From contig NHNY01000010.1 in NCBI GenBank assembly GCA_002786065.1, positions 372,001 through 436,000 on the forward strand: a stretch of DNA of 64,000 nt. Reading direction: 5' to 3'. The stretch comes from Microcyclospora pomicola. Its lineage: Eukaryota; Ascomycota; Dothideomycetes; Capnodiales. The stretch's first letter is position 1. Every line of letters starts with the position of its first letter. The position numbers were made by a program, and so were the translations under genes. Shown in pieces: positions 43,720 to 55,040 of this stretch. The notes beneath the pieces are model-generated. The model saw only the letters and a list, made by a program, of their open reading frames with translations. It was not told where the DNA came from and ran no database searches.

Positions 43720-44668
43720 CTACGCCTTGCCCTCTACCGTGTACATCAGATCTGTTCTCATGGTGTACTTTGTTCCTTGTAACACATCATCACCAGAGTG
43801 TATGAGATTGCGATGCTGGAAAAGCAGTATCCGACCAGGGCGTGGTGCCACATCTGCGTTACCGTTGGGGTCAGTCTACTGCGTTCATCAGCCTTGATCT
43901 TCGCACTTGGCACTTACCAAAACGTTCGACCATGTTGTACGCATGGAAGGTTGTCGCACCTCCAACGAGTTGCTCCGTCTCCACCGACTCTTCTGCATCT
44001 GCGCCGTCATCGCCGTTGAGATACAAATGCAGGGTGAAGTAGCTCCTCTCCCTCCTGTCTGGTGTCTCGTATGCACCATCGCAATGGGGACGAAAGTATT
44101 CGCCACCAACATACTTCAAGAACCGCAATCTCTCATTTGGTCGTGTGAACTTCCACACCTCCTTTCGCAACAAAGGCCCATTGCCGAGAATTTTAGGCAC
44201 GTTCTGCAGTCTCGTGATTTCAGTCACCTCGGGTACGTGTTCGATGCGTTTCCAAACTTTGTCAACCAGTGCTGCGTTGTCCCATATAATGCGGCCACAA
44301 TTTCGCGTATCTGTGACGAGCATCTGCTCACCTCCACCAACGTTGACCATCGCGCGTTCCCAGCCAACAGATGTAGTAGCTTCCGCTGCCATTATCATGG
44401 CCTGACATTCTGCTTTGCTGAGCACATTGTCGAGTATGACAGCGTATAGGCCACGATATTGTGGCAGTCCAACTTCGTCGAAGTCGACTCTGGAGACCTT
44501 CAGCTCCGGTGCTGGGCCGCTTAGGAAGTCGGCCGGTAATGTCGCTGTCGGCGTTGTTATGCGAGGCATGATATCGTCGAACATAACAGGCTCAGAAAGT
44601 GAATCTCCGCGTCTCTGTCTAGCAAGGCCATTGTTGCTGTTATATATGCATGCTGACGAGGCTTCCAT
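43720..44668 (-). CDS. 2-oxoglutarate/Fe(II) oxygenase, prolyl-4-hydroxylase-like
   Basis: Two exons, 43918..44668 and 43720..43853 (intron 64 bp), encode 294 aa. The double-stranded beta-helix iron ligands are His195 and Asp197 (RPHCDGAYE) and His269 (LIHSGDDV); Arg283 in YTMRTDLMY is placed to bind 2-oxoglutarate. KYVGGEYFRPHCDG and YFTLHLYLNGDD match the P4H subclass. There is no signal peptide, so a cytosolic or nuclear substrate is likely, unlike collagen-type enzymes. Missing the second exon would remove the third iron ligand, which supports the splice. Confidence 0.92.
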
Positions 44669-44950
44669 TCATGAGCGCATCTGAGTGCCTAATCCCGCTA
44701 GCTACCTTATACTTTGACTCATGTTGTGCGGCTGAGCATGAACCCCTCCTTAGACAACTCATCACTGTCCATCAATGCATCACAGACAAGCGGCGTCTAA
44801 AGTAGGAAGACTCCCGAACGTGGTGAGACGCACTGAAGGCTGGGCTTAGAGCAGTGAGCATCGTCGTCGGTCTCGCCCATGGATATGGCAGCAGAGCTTC
44901 ACGAAACCCGGACAAAGACGTTCGACGGATATTTGTTTGAGATTACACCA

Positions 44951-47117
44951 CTACTTCATCAACTTATCGACAGCCCAGCCAACATTCAAGCCTCGTAGAT
45001 CTCCATAATGCTGACCAACGCCCAAGAAGACCACTGGGATGCTCGTCGCGTGGACCATGCTGACCAGCGTCCCGACCATGTCGCCCACAGTGTCACATTT
45101 TGAAATAATGAAGCCATCCATGCCGATACCATTGTTGCGCAGTTTCCCCTGTTTCAAGTCAGTTCAGTGCTAGAATAGCTGGCAAAATTCAATCGGTAGA
45201 AACGAACCTTGGTGTCTACAAACTCCTTGGCAAAATTCCGTGCCTGAGCGACCGAGTCGGTGCCCACAAGTGCTTCTCCAACCATGAAGATCTTGTCTGG
45301 GTTGGCCAATTGCCCAAACTTGGTCAGCGAACTCATCAGGCGTGAGTCGTTGTGTCGTCGTCCAGCGGTATCAATAAGCACGACATCGTAGAGCATCTCG
45401 CCTTTGCCCTGGTTCGTGGCGTGCACGACAGCATCTCGTGCGAGACTCGCTGCATCCTTGCCGTAACCTTTCTCGAACAGATCCACGGTCCCGACGTTTT
45501 CCCTCCGCGACAGCTCGGAGAGATTGCGAACGTGGACACGCAGCTGTTCCACTGCGCCTGAGCGGAAGGTGTCAGCTGCAACTACTAGCACCCGGAATTT
45601 GTTCTGTAGTAGGAAGTATGCAATCTTGCTCAACGAGGTTGACTTTCCAACACCATTCACACCAACGATAGAGATGACATAAGGTCGTGCTGGAGCACCA
45701 GATCCGGAGATCGTGCTGGTAATATTGCGAAGCAAATCGAGGGAAGAGGTAGGTGTCAATATGCGGGTCAGGGCTTTGGCCATGCTTTCTCGAATGGTAT
45801 GATCGATGGAGGTGAAAGATGCGGTTTTGTGGTTTAGCAGATCTGTCTCAACAGAAGCGCAGAGACGCTCCGCAGCTTCCCGCGCGACGTTCTTCTCGAG
45901 CAAATGGTTCTGCATCTGCTGAAGTGGCTTCTGCAGATCCTGCTTTGAAAGTGTTTTGCCGCCGACCACATTCCTGAACAGGCCTGTCAGCCTCGACGAA
46001 GCAGAGCCAAGTATGCCGCTATCCGGACCATCTGATTCAGCCGCAGCCTGTGCCTTTGATTCTTTTGACGATGCAAGAATAGCATCCACTTCATCGTCAA
46101 GATCCTTGAGCACAAATTGACCTTTTCCTGTTCGGCTGCCCATTTGTGACGAATTGACAGACTCGACATCAAGCGGCTGCTCGTCTGGGCCGCCTGAAAC
46201 GTGCTGAGAACTGTAATCAAGCACGACATCGTCGTCTGCTTCGTCTGCCATGCCATCTGCAGTCCACGTTCGCTTCGATTTGGTGCTGTTCTTGCCAGTC
46301 TTTGCATTCCGCGCCGTCGCTTCATCTCCGGAGGACGCCGGTGCTGAACTACCAAATGCTGATTGTGCTTTCCGCGCCCTGCGTGATGTCTTGCCGGGCC
46401 CAGTCTTGCCAGTGAGCAGATGTGAGACCGGCTGTAGAGGTGTGTTTGGCCGAGAAGTGTCCGGAGTGGGTACAGCCGTGGTTTCTGCACTCGTGGTGTC
46501 GTCGACTACCACTCGCTCATTGCGTGAAGCTGCTGCCTTCTTGAATTGTGCTCCTGGAATTGGTGGCGGAGGTAGCTCGTCTGGTCCATCCTCGCCCGCA
46601 GAACTGGACGGCGGCGTCAACTCGATCGGGTCCTCGGATTCTGGCTCGCTCTGCCTGCTGCTCCCAGTGTCGAGCTTTCGAACGAGCGCATCAAAAGTCG
46701 CATCGAATCGGGCGCCGTCCAACCTGAGCACATGCGATTGCTTGAGGTCGCTTCCAAACTCCTTGAGGAACAATGCTTTCGCGGCAGTGAGCAAGTTATC
46801 GACCCATGACAGATGCAGCAAGCTCTGGTAAACAGCCTTGTATTCTTCTCAGCACAGATAATAGCTTAGATATGTTGCGAAGCTAGGCTCTTACCCACCA
46901 CGAATACCAGGCCAAGATCCTTTGCGCTGGTCCACTTCAACGTGTATCTGTCCTTCTTGTACGACGTACTGCTCCCTCCGTCTTGTGCGCTCTTGCCGCG
47001 CTCTTCGATGAAGACATCGTTGATCAAGCTGTTGATCACATTGGAGGATAAGGGCGCATACTGCTTGCGCCAGAGCACGATGCCGGAAGTGGTGAGGATC
47101 TCGAAGGCGTCCAGCAT
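44951..47117 (-). CDS. srp101: Signal recognition particle receptor subunit alpha
   Basis: Three exons, 46899..47117, 45208..46836 and 44951..45148 (introns 62 and 59 bp), encode 681 aa. The N-terminal SRX domain (MLDAFEILTTSGIVLWRKQY to LVFVAVYQSLLHLSWVDNLL) binds the beta subunit at the ER. A charged linker follows, then the NG GTPase domain: P-loop GVNGVGKST (465-473), DTFRSGAVEQLR, DTAGRRHNDSRLM (562 on) and SKCD (632-635), closing with FLGVGQHYGDLRGLN. It docks SRP-ribosome complexes at the ER membrane and resets them by GTP hydrolysis. The first donor is GTGGGT rather than the overlapping GTAAGA; only this choice keeps the frame. Confidence 0.97.
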
Positions 47118-47445
47118 GATGGTTTATCTGAACATCGATATGGCTTGCAAAGAGGAGGAATCGAGCTATTGAGAAGGTCTGTAGAGGGTGAAGATCCAGA
47201 TATCGTTCATGTCTACGCAAGTATGTGGTGGTGGGGTCGTGATGGTGGCTGTGGAATTACATGTATGAAATCCTAAGGCCAACGTTCGTGAATTGTGCTT
47301 GCTTGCTGTCCTATTCCGACCCTGACCACACTCGCGATTCTGCTCTGTTACCAACCATTGTCAATCGAATACCGTTCTCCAGAAGGCTCTTTGCCCTCCC
47401 TTTTTCTCCTGATAAAACCTCCAACGCATTGGGAAGCTCGTCGCC
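47118..47445. promoter_or_regulatory. Divergent promoter region of srp101 and yif1
   Basis: 328 bp separate the two outward-facing ATGs. Both genes act in the early secretory pathway (ER targeting and ER-Golgi transport), so shared control is plausible. No specific element was recognised. Confidence 0.55.
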
Positions 47446-48610
47446 ATGCAGCGCCCTTCGTACCCCAACCCTCCAGCCAACAGCCCTCCGCTACATCACC
47501 CAGTGCCCCAGCATGTTTCAACAGTCCCACAACTACGATCACCTCCTCCGCCATTTGGACAAGGGAGCCAGCAAAATTTACAAGGCCAGGGAGGGTATGG
47601 CTACGGACAGAGCCCTCCACAGAGCTCCGCAGGCGGAAGCTCCATGCATCCAGCCTTTGGCAGTTTCATGAACGATCCGACCGCGCAAATGGGGTTCCAG
47701 GTCGGCCAGAGTGCGGTCATGGCTGGGCAAGAATATATGCAGCAGAACGTGAGTCGTTGGACAAGACGATAAAGGAGGACCAATGTCAGCAAGATACTGA
47801 CTCCATCCTCCAGTTCAACCGCTACGTCAACGTTTCGGCGCTCAAGCACTACTTCAACGTCTCGAACTCATACGTCGTCAACAAGCTCTTCATCGTGCTG
47901 TTCCCCTGGCGCCACCGGCCCTGGTCGCGGCAGCAATCGCACATGTCGGGCGCGGACGGCAGCGGACGCAGCGCGGTCGAGTTTCTGCCGCCGCGCGAGG
48001 ACATCAACAGCCCGGACATGTACATCCCGCTCATGGCGTTCGTCACGTACATCCTGCTGTCGACGCTGCTGGCCGGCCTGCACGGCAAGTTCGAGCCGCA
48101 GCTGCTCGGTATCACCTTCTCCAACGCCAGCATCATCATCGTGCTCGAGCTCGTCGTCCTGTGGCTCGGCCGCTACTTCCTCAACATCAGCAGCGAGAGC
48201 CAGATCTACGATCTCGTCGCCTACTCCGGCTACAAGTTCGTCGGCGTCATCTGCACCGTCGCCATCTCGGCGGCGCTTGGGGGAACCGGGAAGGGCCTCA
48301 TCGCGTGGGGCGTCTTCCTCTATACCTTTGCCGCCAACGCGTTCTTTCTGGTAAGTCTTCCACCGCATCACGTTCGGGGGTTCATTGGTGCTAACAGACG
48401 CTTTCTCAGCTACGGAGTCTGAAATACGTGCTGCTGCCCTCGGATAGTGCGAGCGGGAACCCCAGCATGCAACCGATCGCGCGGGCGCAGCGGGCGCGTC
48501 GGACCCAATTCCTCTTCATCTACAGCTACGTGGTGCAGTTTGCGTTCATGTGGTGGTTGAGCGCGATGGATGTGGGCAGCGCCGTCAAGGCGACCAAAGG
48601 GGGACGATGA
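47446..48610 (+). CDS. yif1: YIF1 family protein, ER-Golgi transport
   Basis: Three exons, 47446..47748, 47814..48350 and 48410..48610 (introns 65 and 59 bp), encode 346 aa. The first 75 residues are Pro/Gln/Gly-rich and cytosolic. The core begins MHPAFGSFMNDPTAQMGFQVGQSAV, followed by FNRYVNVSALKHYFNVSNSYVVNKLFIVLFPW and a bundle of four to five membrane helices (YIPLMAFVTYILLSTLLAG, ITFSNASIIIVLELVVLWLG, VGVICTVAISAAL, GVFLYTFAANAFFLLRSL, FIYSYVVQFAFMWWLS). YIF1 pairs with YIP1 and Ypt GTPases in COPII vesicle formation and fusion. Confidence 0.96.
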
Positions 48611-48949
48611 TCTTACAGTATCTACCGTGCATACCATACCACAACTTATATGATTAGAGAGTTCCAAAAGCATCCTTGAAGCATCCTACAATTTAGCGCT
48701 GATGTTGGCAATCATATACACATTCACGATACACCATCTGCTGTGAGGCCTAGATTACGAGCGTTGGCTCACATTGACAGTAGCAGACGATGATGAGCAC
48801 GAAAAGACTAGGCTACAGGGATTGTGTCATGTGTTCAGTGTTATAAATTCTACATAAAAATGATTCATGTTTCGTTGATGTTATACTATTCAATTTGGGG
48901 CGTGAGAAGCTGCATCTCGACATCAGAAAAGTCGGGCATACTGTTTTGC
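48611..48949. other. Convergent intergenic region
   Basis: 339 bp between the yif1 and FAS1 gene ends. Nothing beyond terminators is expected or seen. Confidence 0.6.
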
Positions 48950-50770
48950 TTACAAGTCACCCTTGTTAACAAAAGGCTCGAATCGGCTGATGAAGTCCTC
49001 GACATCCATCTCCTCGCCATTGTATTCGACCATCTCGCCACCGACCTTCTTCGGCGGAATCAATACGGACGAGACGACGTGGATGACGCCATCCTCAGCG
49101 ATGCCGTCTTGCACGCTCACACTGCTGAAGCCGTTAATCTTGAGGTTGATGTAGCCGCCGAAGCGGGCGATATCGATGGACAAGGAGCGATCCTTCAACA
49201 GCGTCGGGAGATCGACGTGGAAGAAACCCCGCTCAACACCATCGATCGACTCCTCCTCGGAGCCGGCCTTGTAGAAGGCATCACTGTAGAGTGTGTTGAG
49301 GGGCACGACGTGGTACTCGAGAAGAGCCTTGAGGTACTTTTGGCCGTGCGGGCTGAAGAGGAAGGCATTGATGCCTGGGCCCAACTTCTTGAAGGCCCAG
49401 TTGGACGGTGCGAAGAAGGTACCACCGGCGTGTTTGGTGCCGTTGAGCTGCTCGAGAAGGCCAGTCTTGCCGAGGCCGAGTTCCAAGGTGCTGAATTCGG
49501 TGGGAAGAAGATCGATGATCTTGAGAGTCGAGGGCGGGGGGATGAGGAGCGAGTCAACGCCGTGGATGACACCGTTGGTGGCGAAGATGTTGACGGCGAC
49601 GATGCGGCTGTAGAAGTTGACGGTCAAGCCGCGGAGGCCGATCTTGAAGGCAAGACGCTGAGGAAGAGGGTCCTTGCCGAGACCAGGGCTCTTGTACAAG
49701 GTTGGGACGGTGTGTGTGCTCAACACATCACGAGCGGAGTAGACACCCGGGACGACGTGGTAAGACAACAGCGCCTTGAGCTGTTCCTTGGTCGGCTTCG
49801 GGGCGTGCTCGGGGATCTTCTCGAATGCCTTGTCGGTGGGGGCAAAGACGGTGAAGTTGGCAGAGGTCATGTTCAATGCCTCGACAAGGTCGTCATACTT
49901 GTTGATCAGCTTGGCCAGCTTAGTGGTGTACTTGGACTCGGAAATCAACTGGTAGACGGTCAGGTTAGGCTCGTGGTGGTGGTGTGGGGGATGCTTTGGG
50001 TGGCATCCGGGGCGCTTGTGGCCAGGAGGGCCATGAGGAGGTGGGCCGTGGTGAGGCGGGGGAGGGCCATGGTGATGGTCGTCGGACTCCTGAGGTGAAC
50101 CACGGTGGGAAGGAGGAGGGCTATGGGGATGATCGCCAGACTCCCCAGGTGGACCGTGATGAGGCGGAGGAGGGCCATGGGGATGATCGCCAGACTCTCC
50201 AGGTGGACCGTGAAGAGGCGGAGGAGGGCCATGGGGATGTTCGCCAGACTCCTCAGGAGGTCCGTGGTGTGGAGGAGGAGGAGGAGGACCGTGGTGAGGG
50301 GGAGGAGGAGGAGGACCATGGTGACTAGGCGGCGGAGGTCCATGGTGGTGGTCATCAGAATCCTGCGGAGGACCGTGATGAGGACGACGACCGTGGTGGT
50401 CCTCATACTCCTCATACAAGTGTTCGGCACCAGCAGAGAGCCAAGATTGCATATCAAATGCAGCATCGCGTGTCTCGTCATGGATGGTGGAGGCCACCTC
50501 GCCCGCCTCGTCGAAAGCGTCGTCCAAGGCCGCCTTGGAGCTCTCGCTGAACTTCTGCCACCATTCGTGCGACTCGTGCGCGACCTCCTCAGCCTGATGC
50601 TTGAGGTTGGAGACTACATTGTCCTTGACCTCCGTCGCCTCGTCGAGCCAGGAAGCCAGGCGGCCGCCACGGTGGTTCTTCTCGATGCTAATCTGGCCGA
50701 GGACGTCTTCCGATGGCAGCACCAGGGCAGAGCCCACCGCCGCGAGCGGCAGAACGTTGGAGAACTTCAT
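48950..50770 (-). CDS. Secreted protein with two FAS1 domains and a His/Pro repeat block
   Basis: A single exon of 606 aa. A signal peptide (about 1-19) leads to an acidic, amphipathic helical region (residues 40-122, rich in Asp/Glu/Ala and Trp). Residues 125-267 are a His/Pro/Gly-rich block: short HHGPPPPPP repeats, then four 18-residue units of the form HGPPGESGDHPHGPPPPH. Two fasciclin (FAS1) domains follow (about 270-405 and 410-575), with SANFTVFAPTDKAFEKI, LLSYHVVPGVYSA, TNGVIHGVDSLLIPP, GGTFFAPSNWAFKKLG, LEYHVVPLNTLYSD and DGVIHVVSSVLIPP. FAS1 domains mediate adhesion and matrix contacts. No GPI signal or C-terminal TM is visible. The His block may bind metals, an inference. Confidence 0.93.
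   Translation of the reverse strand: MKFSNVLPLAAVGSALVLPSEDVLGQISIEKNHRGGRLASWLDEATEVKDNVVSNLKHQAEEVAHESHEWWQKFSESSKAALDDAFDEAGEVASTIHDETRDAAFDMQSWLSAGAEHLYEEYEDHHGRRPHHGPPQDSDDHHHGPPPPSHHGPPPPPPHHGPPPPPPHHGPPEESGEHPHGPPPPLHGPPGESGDHPHGPPPPHHGPPGESGDHPHSPPPSHRGSPQESDDHHHGPPPPHHGPPPHGPPGHKRPGCHPKHPPHHHHEPNLTVYQLISESKYTTKLAKLINKYDDLVEALNMTSANFTVFAPTDKAFEKIPEHAPKPTKEQLKALLSYHVVPGVYSARDVLSTHTVPTLYKSPGLGKDPLPQRLAFKIGLRGLTVNFYSRIVAVNIFATNGVIHGVDSLLIPPPSTLKIIDLLPTEFSTLELGLGKTGLLEQLNGTKHAGGTFFAPSNWAFKKLGPGINAFLFSPHGQKYLKALLEYHVVPLNTLYSDAFYKAGSEEESIDGVERGFFHVDLPTLLKDRSLSIDIARFGGYINLKINGFSSVSVQDGIAEDGVIHVVSSVLIPPKKVGGEMVEYNGEEMDVEDFISRFEPFVNKGDL
49970..50398 (-). repeat. Coding tandem repeats (54-bp units and shorter) in the FAS1 gene
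   Basis: Covers residues 125-267 of the FAS1 protein. Four 18-codon units plus several 9-10 codon units share strong nucleotide identity (GGGCCATGGGGATG.TCGCCAGAC on the plus strand). The array is likely to vary in copy number between strains. Confidence 0.88.
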
Positions 50771-53081
50771 GATGAATGTCTCCTATTCAACAAATGTGGA
50801 TGGAAGTGGAGAAAAGAAGAAACAAAATGATTCCAACCCTTGGTAGACTTGATGTCGGGGCATGAGGCACGAGGCGTAGGGTGTATACGACGCTGATGAC
50901 GACAACGATGAGGTAAGTACGTGGAAGTCAGATGGGGGCCTTGTGGGCAACGTCAGCTTGTTCTGCCTACAAGACAAACATCCTATACACACACGTCTGA
51001 ACTGATGAAACACATGGCATGAAGCAGTGATGAGAAAGCCATGTGTTGCCAGCCACGAGATGCTCCACGTGAGTACAAGCGCAGGCTGCGTGTGTGCCGA
51101 ACGTGTTGTTGACTATTTGGTCCGACCAGGAGAAAGCTCGGTCTGATTTATTGTGTTGCGCACGACCGGCTGCATGATAGCGAGGTTTAGCGTCATCGCA
51201 AAGATCGACATGGTGCCGCACTCATACTGGTAATCAAGCACAGTGGTCAGCTCCGTGTGGGTCGGGAGATGCTCAGATTGCAGTACAATAGCATCTTGAC
51301 GGGTGATAACGTCCATGCTAACAATCTGTACCGCACAATGATTCTGGAGCAAGCCCTTAAGAGTGGTCCGGATGCTTGCGCTAGAATGCCTCTCGACTTC
51401 TCCTTTCTTTCCATTTGCCTGCCGGTCCATGATGGCTACATCTGCCTGTGCGCTCCTTTTCGAGGGGTCAACAGAGGACATGTACCGTACTCTGCCGGTT
51501 CATGATGCCAGTCTTTCATGATCGTTGTCCGATCGTCGACATCATCAGTACCTAGTCTACCATGGAGATGAGCTGAAGAGATCTATGGTCAGACAATGCA
51601 CGGCAAACTGTGTCCATGGATCTTCTGATAAAGCTCCATATCGCACGCGACTGCAAGTTTCGCTAGCATGTTAATATGGTATACAGGAAGACATCCAGTC
51701 TGGCGGAACAGCACTGTACCCTCGTCACGTATGGCCCGATCTGTGCTGCGCGCTTGACTCTCGCATGGGCAGAAGCAAGGGTCCCGGATCGCAACCAATA
51801 GGACTTGCCTTAAGATGGATCGTTGGTCACATCAACTGCACTAACGTAGTTCTTGCTGCCGACGACATCGCCAGTGCCTCCTCCAGGACGTGCCTAAAGT
51901 CAGGCCGCAGACCTGGCCTTTCGGTCGTCATCGCAGGGTTACGGTCGTGATTGTTGAAGAGGTAAAATTGTGAGGGCGTCGCCCATCTGTCCCTGTCACA
52001 CTGGCATCACGGTCCTGTATTCCCATGCTTGGACTGATTCCAAGTCTTGCCTGCGGTTCGATCCGGGAGCACATTGGGTGGTCATCCTTGGAGTCTGTGT
52101 CTTACTCTGATAAGTTAGGAGTATGCTGTCATACTGTCTACTGCAGTATTGTGAGCGCGTGTTTAAGTGCAGGCGAAACTGCACAGTTGAGTAGCTTGGA
52201 TTACACTTCATGCAGGGATGTGCGCCAAGACCCAACTGCGTCATGCATGAACAGTCGTGATGCTTTTGCTCTCCAATATGGACTGTACTGTAGCTTAACA
52301 TCGTCATGCGGCAACATTCGCCTCCGGCATCTGTCGACAAGATCGGACCGAGCAGTGATGATGCTTGCTAGTTCACTCGCCACATCTTGATCAGAGCAAC
52401 ATGACGAGCATTCTGGTGGACGAAGACCTGTCCTTCGACGGATGACAGATGCATCCTCAGCTGCCACGAGCGATCTGGAGATCTCGAAAAGCAAGACGTG
52501 ACCAGGGTCCAGGATCTGCACGCAAGATCGATCTCGGGCGTGGTAGCCCCTCGCGATCCCAAGACTGCGCATCGTTGGCGGCATGCGTGCTTATGCATCG
52601 AGCACACCGCGTCCACTTTCTCGCCTCCGCGCCTCCCAAACCCGCTCCCTGGAGTGGAGAATGCTCTACCTGCGCTGCCCCGAGACGCTACCCATGAGCG
52701 TCCAGTGTCGCCATGACCACTCTCTGCCATGCCCATGCGCTCAGAGGTGGGTACGTGCTGTCTGCAAAACCCGCTGCAGGTCCTATGTTGCGCCTATAGT
52801 ATCCGTCTCTTCGCTCCTTTCCCCCAACTACCTATCAGTCTCATCCTTGCCAATATTCTCCGGTTCCCATTTGGGCCAATATTAGTGATCATATCCGTCT
52901 TGTCAGTAGCAGGCTCTGCCAATCCGCTGAAGGACATAGTACCACTGTCGACAGCAGTTCGCTTACATACCTTCAGCCTCATCCCAATCTAGCCTACAGT
53001 TCCTTGATTGAGAGTGCTTCCTTTTGCAGAATTTGGTCATCACCAAGGTGTACCCGCTGTGAACACAATCACTAGCACACT
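50771..53081. other. Divergent intergenic region (2.3 kb)
   Basis: Between the outward-facing FAS1 and CRY-DASH starts. Only short frames without domain-like content are present. It should contain both promoters; no light-response motif cluster could be confirmed by eye. Confidence 0.55.
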
Positions 53082-55040
53082 ATGTCTGGAGTGGCTCGCG
53101 TCCTCGTCTACCTGTTCCGACGAGACTTGCGACTGAACGACAATCCCATTCTTCATGAGATCGCACGCCTGAACAGCCAGTCGCAAAAGCCCTTCACACA
53201 TCTGCTGCCTCTGTACGTCTTCTCGGCAGAGCAGATCGAGACTTCGGGCTTTGTGGCGGACGGACAGAAGTCTCCATATCCCGAAGCTCGGAGTCAGGTT
53301 GGCGGGTTCCACAGATGCGGTGGCCTTCGGTCCAAGTTCGTTGCGGAAAGTGTGTGGGACCTGAAGAAGGACCTACAGAGCGTCGGTAGCGATTTGCAGA
53401 TCCGTGTCGGCGCGGTCAAAGATGCGGTGAAGTCGGTGCTCGACGGCTACCGTGATCGCAATGATGTAGAGATTCACGGCTTGTGGCTGACGAGCGAAGA
53501 GGCTTGGGAAGAACATGAGGAAGAAAAGCACCTTCGAGAAATGATGAATAGCGAAAAGAAAGAATTCAAGCTGTGGGATGACGAGAAGTATTTCGTTCAT
53601 GAGTATGTTTATCTACCCTTGAAACACGAGGTGGCCCAGCTAATGACCTCCAGTCGCGATTTACCTCTCAAAGACGCCTCAGCACTATCGGATGTCTTCA
53701 CGAATTTTCGAAAGACTGTGGAGCCTTTGCGAGAAGCGCCTCGCGAAGAGCTTCCACGACCAGAGAAGTTGCCGCCTCTACCGGACTTTATCCCACCACA
53801 GGCGCAACCATTCGTGATTCCAGACAGCTTAGACGGGATCAAAGCGGCACTCCTGAAGCCCTTGGACGAGAGTCTCGGGATCTCAGATATGCCATCCATG
53901 CCCAATGGGGTGGAATCAGCACATCCGTTCATAGGAGGATCAAAACCGGGTGAAGAGCGCATTCGCCACCTGATCACGTCTGGAGCGATGAGTGCGTACA
54001 AAGACACTCGAAATGGTTTGCTTGGGTTGGACTTCAGCACAAAGCTATCTGCATGGCTCGCGCTCGGAAGCATTACGGCACGTCAAGTACACTGGCGACT
54101 GACAGAATTCGAGGATGGTAAGACAGATCTCGGAAAGGGTGTTGCAGGATACGGCAAGGGTGAGAACAAAGGCACTGCTGCGGTCCGATTCGAACTGCTC
54201 TGGCGCGACTACATGCGCCTTTGCACACGCAAATTCGGTCGACGGCTATTCGAATTACCCGGATTCCGACAAGACAAAGAGGCCAAGTTCAAGTTCATCA
54301 GCAGTCCATGGACGACCTCCACCGCCAAGAAGAACGCCCGCGGCGCGAACGACGCCGACACCAAAGCGACCCTCGAGCGGTTCCTGGCCGGCCGCACTGG
54401 CACCGGCCTCATTGACGCCTCGCAACGCGAACTCTACCTCACCGGCTGGACCTCAAATCGCGCCCGTCAGAACGTCGCCTCGTTCCTCACCAAGCATCTC
54501 GGCATTGACTGGCGATTGGGCGCCGAGTGGTACGAGTGCAACCTGATCGACTACGACGTCAGCAGCAACTGGGGCAACTGGCAGTACGTCTCGGGCGTCG
54601 GCAACGACCCACGCGGCAACGCGCGCGTCTTCAACCCCGTCAAGCAGGCCGTTGACTACGACACCAACGGCGAGTACGTCCGCGCCTGGGTGCCGGAGCT
54701 GCGCGACGTCGGCCGCTCCGGCGAGCGCGTCCGCGACGCCCACGACAGCACCGAGGCGCTGATGGGCGTGTTCCAGGCCTGGCGCATGCCGGCCGAGGAG
54801 AAGAAGCGGCTCGGCCTCGAGGGCGTGCAGTGGGTCGAGCACCCGCTGAAACGGATCGATTTCTTGGTGAATCGGCGCGGCGGCGGGCAGAAGCGCTGGC
54901 GAGGGGATAGTGGTGGAGGCGGCGGCTATCGGGGACGCGGTCGTGGTGGCGGTCGAGGCGGCAATAGAGGCCGTGGAGATTCGAGCTATAGCGGTCGAGG
55001 CGCAAGGGGTGGTGGAGGCGCCGCTGGGGGTTGGCAGTGA
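53082..55040 (+). CDS. cry: Cryptochrome DASH (photolyase family) with RGG tail
   Basis: A single exon of 652 aa. The N-terminal alpha/beta photolyase domain begins VLVYLFRRDLRLNDNPIL, which binds an antenna cofactor. The C-terminal FAD domain contains GSKPGEERIRHLI, LLGLDFSTKLSAWLALGSITARQVHW, FELLWRDYMRL, LTGWTSNRARQNVASFLTKHLGIDWR, EWYECNLIDYDVSSNWGNWQYVSG and GNDPRGNARVFNP, the CRY-DASH signature order. After about residue 597 a Gly/Arg-rich RGG tail (RGRGRGGGRGG and similar) extends the protein, as in other fungal CRY-DASH such as Neurospora CRY. CRY-DASH proteins bind FAD, repair UV dimers mainly in single-stranded DNA and bind RNA; the RGG tail supports nucleic-acid binding. Confidence 0.97.
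   Translation: MSGVARVLVYLFRRDLRLNDNPILHEIARLNSQSQKPFTHLLPLYVFSAEQIETSGFVADGQKSPYPEARSQVGGFHRCGGLRSKFVAESVWDLKKDLQSVGSDLQIRVGAVKDAVKSVLDGYRDRNDVEIHGLWLTSEEAWEEHEEEKHLREMMNSEKKEFKLWDDEKYFVHEYVYLPLKHEVAQLMTSSRDLPLKDASALSDVFTNFRKTVEPLREAPREELPRPEKLPPLPDFIPPQAQPFVIPDSLDGIKAALLKPLDESLGISDMPSMPNGVESAHPFIGGSKPGEERIRHLITSGAMSAYKDTRNGLLGLDFSTKLSAWLALGSITARQVHWRLTEFEDGKTDLGKGVAGYGKGENKGTAAVRFELLWRDYMRLCTRKFGRRLFELPGFRQDKEAKFKFISSPWTTSTAKKNARGANDADTKATLERFLAGRTGTGLIDASQRELYLTGWTSNRARQNVASFLTKHLGIDWRLGAEWYECNLIDYDVSSNWGNWQYVSGVGNDPRGNARVFNPVKQAVDYDTNGEYVRAWVPELRDVGRSGERVRDAHDSTEALMGVFQAWRMPAEEKKRLGLEGVQWVEHPLKRIDFLVNRRGGGQKRWRGDSGGGGGYRGRGRGGGRGGNRGRGDSSYSGRGARGGGGAAGGWQ

Noticed and set aside
48824-50098. 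424-codon open frame on the plus strand
   Set aside because: It is exactly antisense to the FAS1 gene, whose GC-biased third positions remove stops; it has no domain-like sequence.
52030-52075. GGTTCGATCC motif resembling a tRNA B box
   Set aside because: One base short of the consensus and without cloverleaf stems.
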